From the NCBI GenBank assembly GCA_018857735.1, contig JABMCL010000272.1, forward strand, positions 103,501-167,500: a stretch of DNA of 64,000 bases, written 5' to 3'. The translations under genes and the position numbers were made by a program. Shown here piece by piece: positions 62,938-64,000 of this stretch. Source of the DNA: Alviniconcha marisindica. Taxonomy: Eukaryota > Mollusca > Gastropoda > Provannidae. Position 1 is the stretch's first letter. Every line of letters starts with the position of its first letter. The notes below the pieces were generated by a model. The model had not been told where the DNA came from. It did no database searches and saw nothing but the letters and a program-made list of their open reading frames with translations.

Positions 62938-63151
62938 CCATGGTCCGGTCTGAGTCGTGAGCATGAATTTATACGAGTTGTTGGCGTGATTATTGTTAAT
63001 TATCTAGACAAAACCGAGATCTTTCGTGCATTTTTCACTGACTGATGAAATGCTCGTCTGGCTTCTTGGCATCACTGACTGGGATACTGTGTAACAGTAC
63101 ACTCATTGCCAAAAGATATAGTCGTTTCAGTCCTGGGTAGTGTTGAGATGC

Positions 63152-63153
63152 GG

Positions 63154-63214
<61 letters not shown>
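63152..63214. repeat. (CT)n microsatellite
   Basis: About 60 bp of CT dinucleotides with a single TTCT interruption. Confidence 0.95.
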
Positions 63215-63215
<1 letters not shown>

Positions 63216-63254
63216 ACACTGCAAAATTATTTTGCCAACGGGTACTGAGACTGA

Positions 63255-64000
63255 ACGTGCATCAAGTAAGTAAGTAAACATGGTGCTTAACGTCCACAGA
63301 AACCACAAAGCTTATTAGGGAGAAAGGGTCTGGAGATGGGAGAAGAGGGAGATTATATACCTATCGCTACACTGTCACCACCAGAATGACTTCTGCATTA
63401 AGAACTTCTGCATTAAGATGGGCAGCAATGAGAGCCCAGAGCCTCCGCTAGACCGGCATATGCCGGTTTTTACCGGTAAGTGTTTCCCCAGTACCGGACG
63501 GTAAAAAATATAGTCGCCGGTACCAAGTACCGGCTGAAACTGAGCATTTTGTTTGATTTGCTAGAGATACTCTGTACCCTGGGTCCTGAAGCAAGTGGAA
63601 ACTCCCGCTAAAAAAGATCACTTCCGGTGATGTTCAGCAAGCAAAACAGTGAACGCGAAAACTTTCACTGCCATTGGCAACAAAACTGAGTTTGGTTACA
63701 GTCTGTAAAGGGTGAGTCGTTAGTACACGATCGATTGTTTTCCCCACATCAGCACTGAAGAACGTGCACGTCGTTACTTGGAAACTAGATCTAGATCAAA
63801 CGTCAGTGGCGCCTACACATGCTGAAAAACATTGATAAAACTAACTTTTTCAACGGAAAGACTGTACCGGTTGACTGAGGGTTGGTACCGGAATATTTCT
63901 TTGTTGCCGGTACCGTGTACCGATACTGAGTCTCAACAATCTAGCGGAGGCTCTGGAGAGCCATTTTAATGTTTCAGTAATTTTGAGGGACAAAGTCACA
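63255..64000 (-). mobile_element. tRNA-type SINE body interrupted by a hAT-like element; runs off the window
   Basis: The segment 63355-63436 (ACACTGTCACCACCAGAATG, CTTCTGCATTAAGATGGGC, AGCAATGAGAGCC) and 63963-64000 (ATTTTAATGTTTCAGTAAT, TTTGAGGGACAAAGTCACA) together match the contiguous SINE at 11950-12045. The tail (AAGTAAGTAAGTAAACATGG, TGCTTAACGTCCACAGAAAC) lies on the left. The tRNA-like head expected on the right is beyond base 64000. The 3' part holds a local duplication of ACTTCTGCATTAAGA. Confidence 0.75.
63437..63955. mobile_element. Nonautonomous hAT-like DNA transposon, 519 bp, inserted in a SINE
   Basis: Terminal inverted repeats CAGAGCCTCCGCTAGA (63437-63452) and TCTAGCGGAGGCTCTG (63940-63955), perfect over 16 bp. 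Target duplication GAGAGCC flanks it at 63430-63436 and 63956-63962; removing the element and one copy restores the SINE as seen at 11950-12045. Subterminal CCGGTA and TACCGG words are repeated many times near both ends, as in hAT transposase-binding regions. No transposase frame is present. Confidence 0.85.

Overview
This window is eukaryotic, intron-rich nuclear DNA with about 3.3 kb of protein-coding sequence in 64 kb. The gene structures, the repeat-packed introns and the tRNA-derived and GCGCTATA-tailed interspersed repeats suggest an invertebrate. A mollusc, probably a marine gastropod, is my best guess, but that rests on recalled repeat style and is not proven.

Two complete genes can be read exon by exon, and both keep an open frame across every splice junction. 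On the minus strand (13455 down to 822) lies HAT1, the type B histone acetyltransferase catalytic subunit: 11 coding exons, 407 residues. On the plus strand (13584 to 41855) lies an aralar/citrin gene, co-orthologous to SLC25A12/SLC25A13, the calcium-regulated mitochondrial aspartate/glutamate carrier: 17 coding exons, 698 residues. The genes are head to head with only 128 bp between start codons. That strip carries ETS, CCAAT, two CACGTG and TATA-like motifs and a perfect inverted repeat, so it is almost certainly a shared bidirectional promoter. From memory, HAT1 and SLC25A12 are also divergent neighbours on human chromosome 2q31, which would make this an ancient gene pair.

The introns are full of minisatellites (periods about 30 to 86 bp). 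The largest is a roughly 2.5 kb array of an 86-bp unit in carrier intron 12, which shows higher-order structure. Mobile elements include three nonautonomous elements with CAG...CTG terminal inverted repeats (hAT-like), a TTAA-flanked piggyBac-like MITE, a piggyBac N-terminal remnant, 3' ends of LINEs, and tRNA-derived SINEs. One SINE is split by a hAT-like element with a clean target-site duplication.

The most unusual theme is local tandem duplication of exon edges into adjacent introns. It is seen at carrier exon 13 (five copies with donor sites, four still open and in phase), carrier exon 4, HAT1 exon 7 and the HAT1 stop codon/3' end.

From 41856 to about 61800 I see no coding exon, only repeats and possible 3' UTR. 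From about 61850 to 62600 there is a CpG-richer segment with strong splice donors that may be the promoter and first exon of another gene running rightward.
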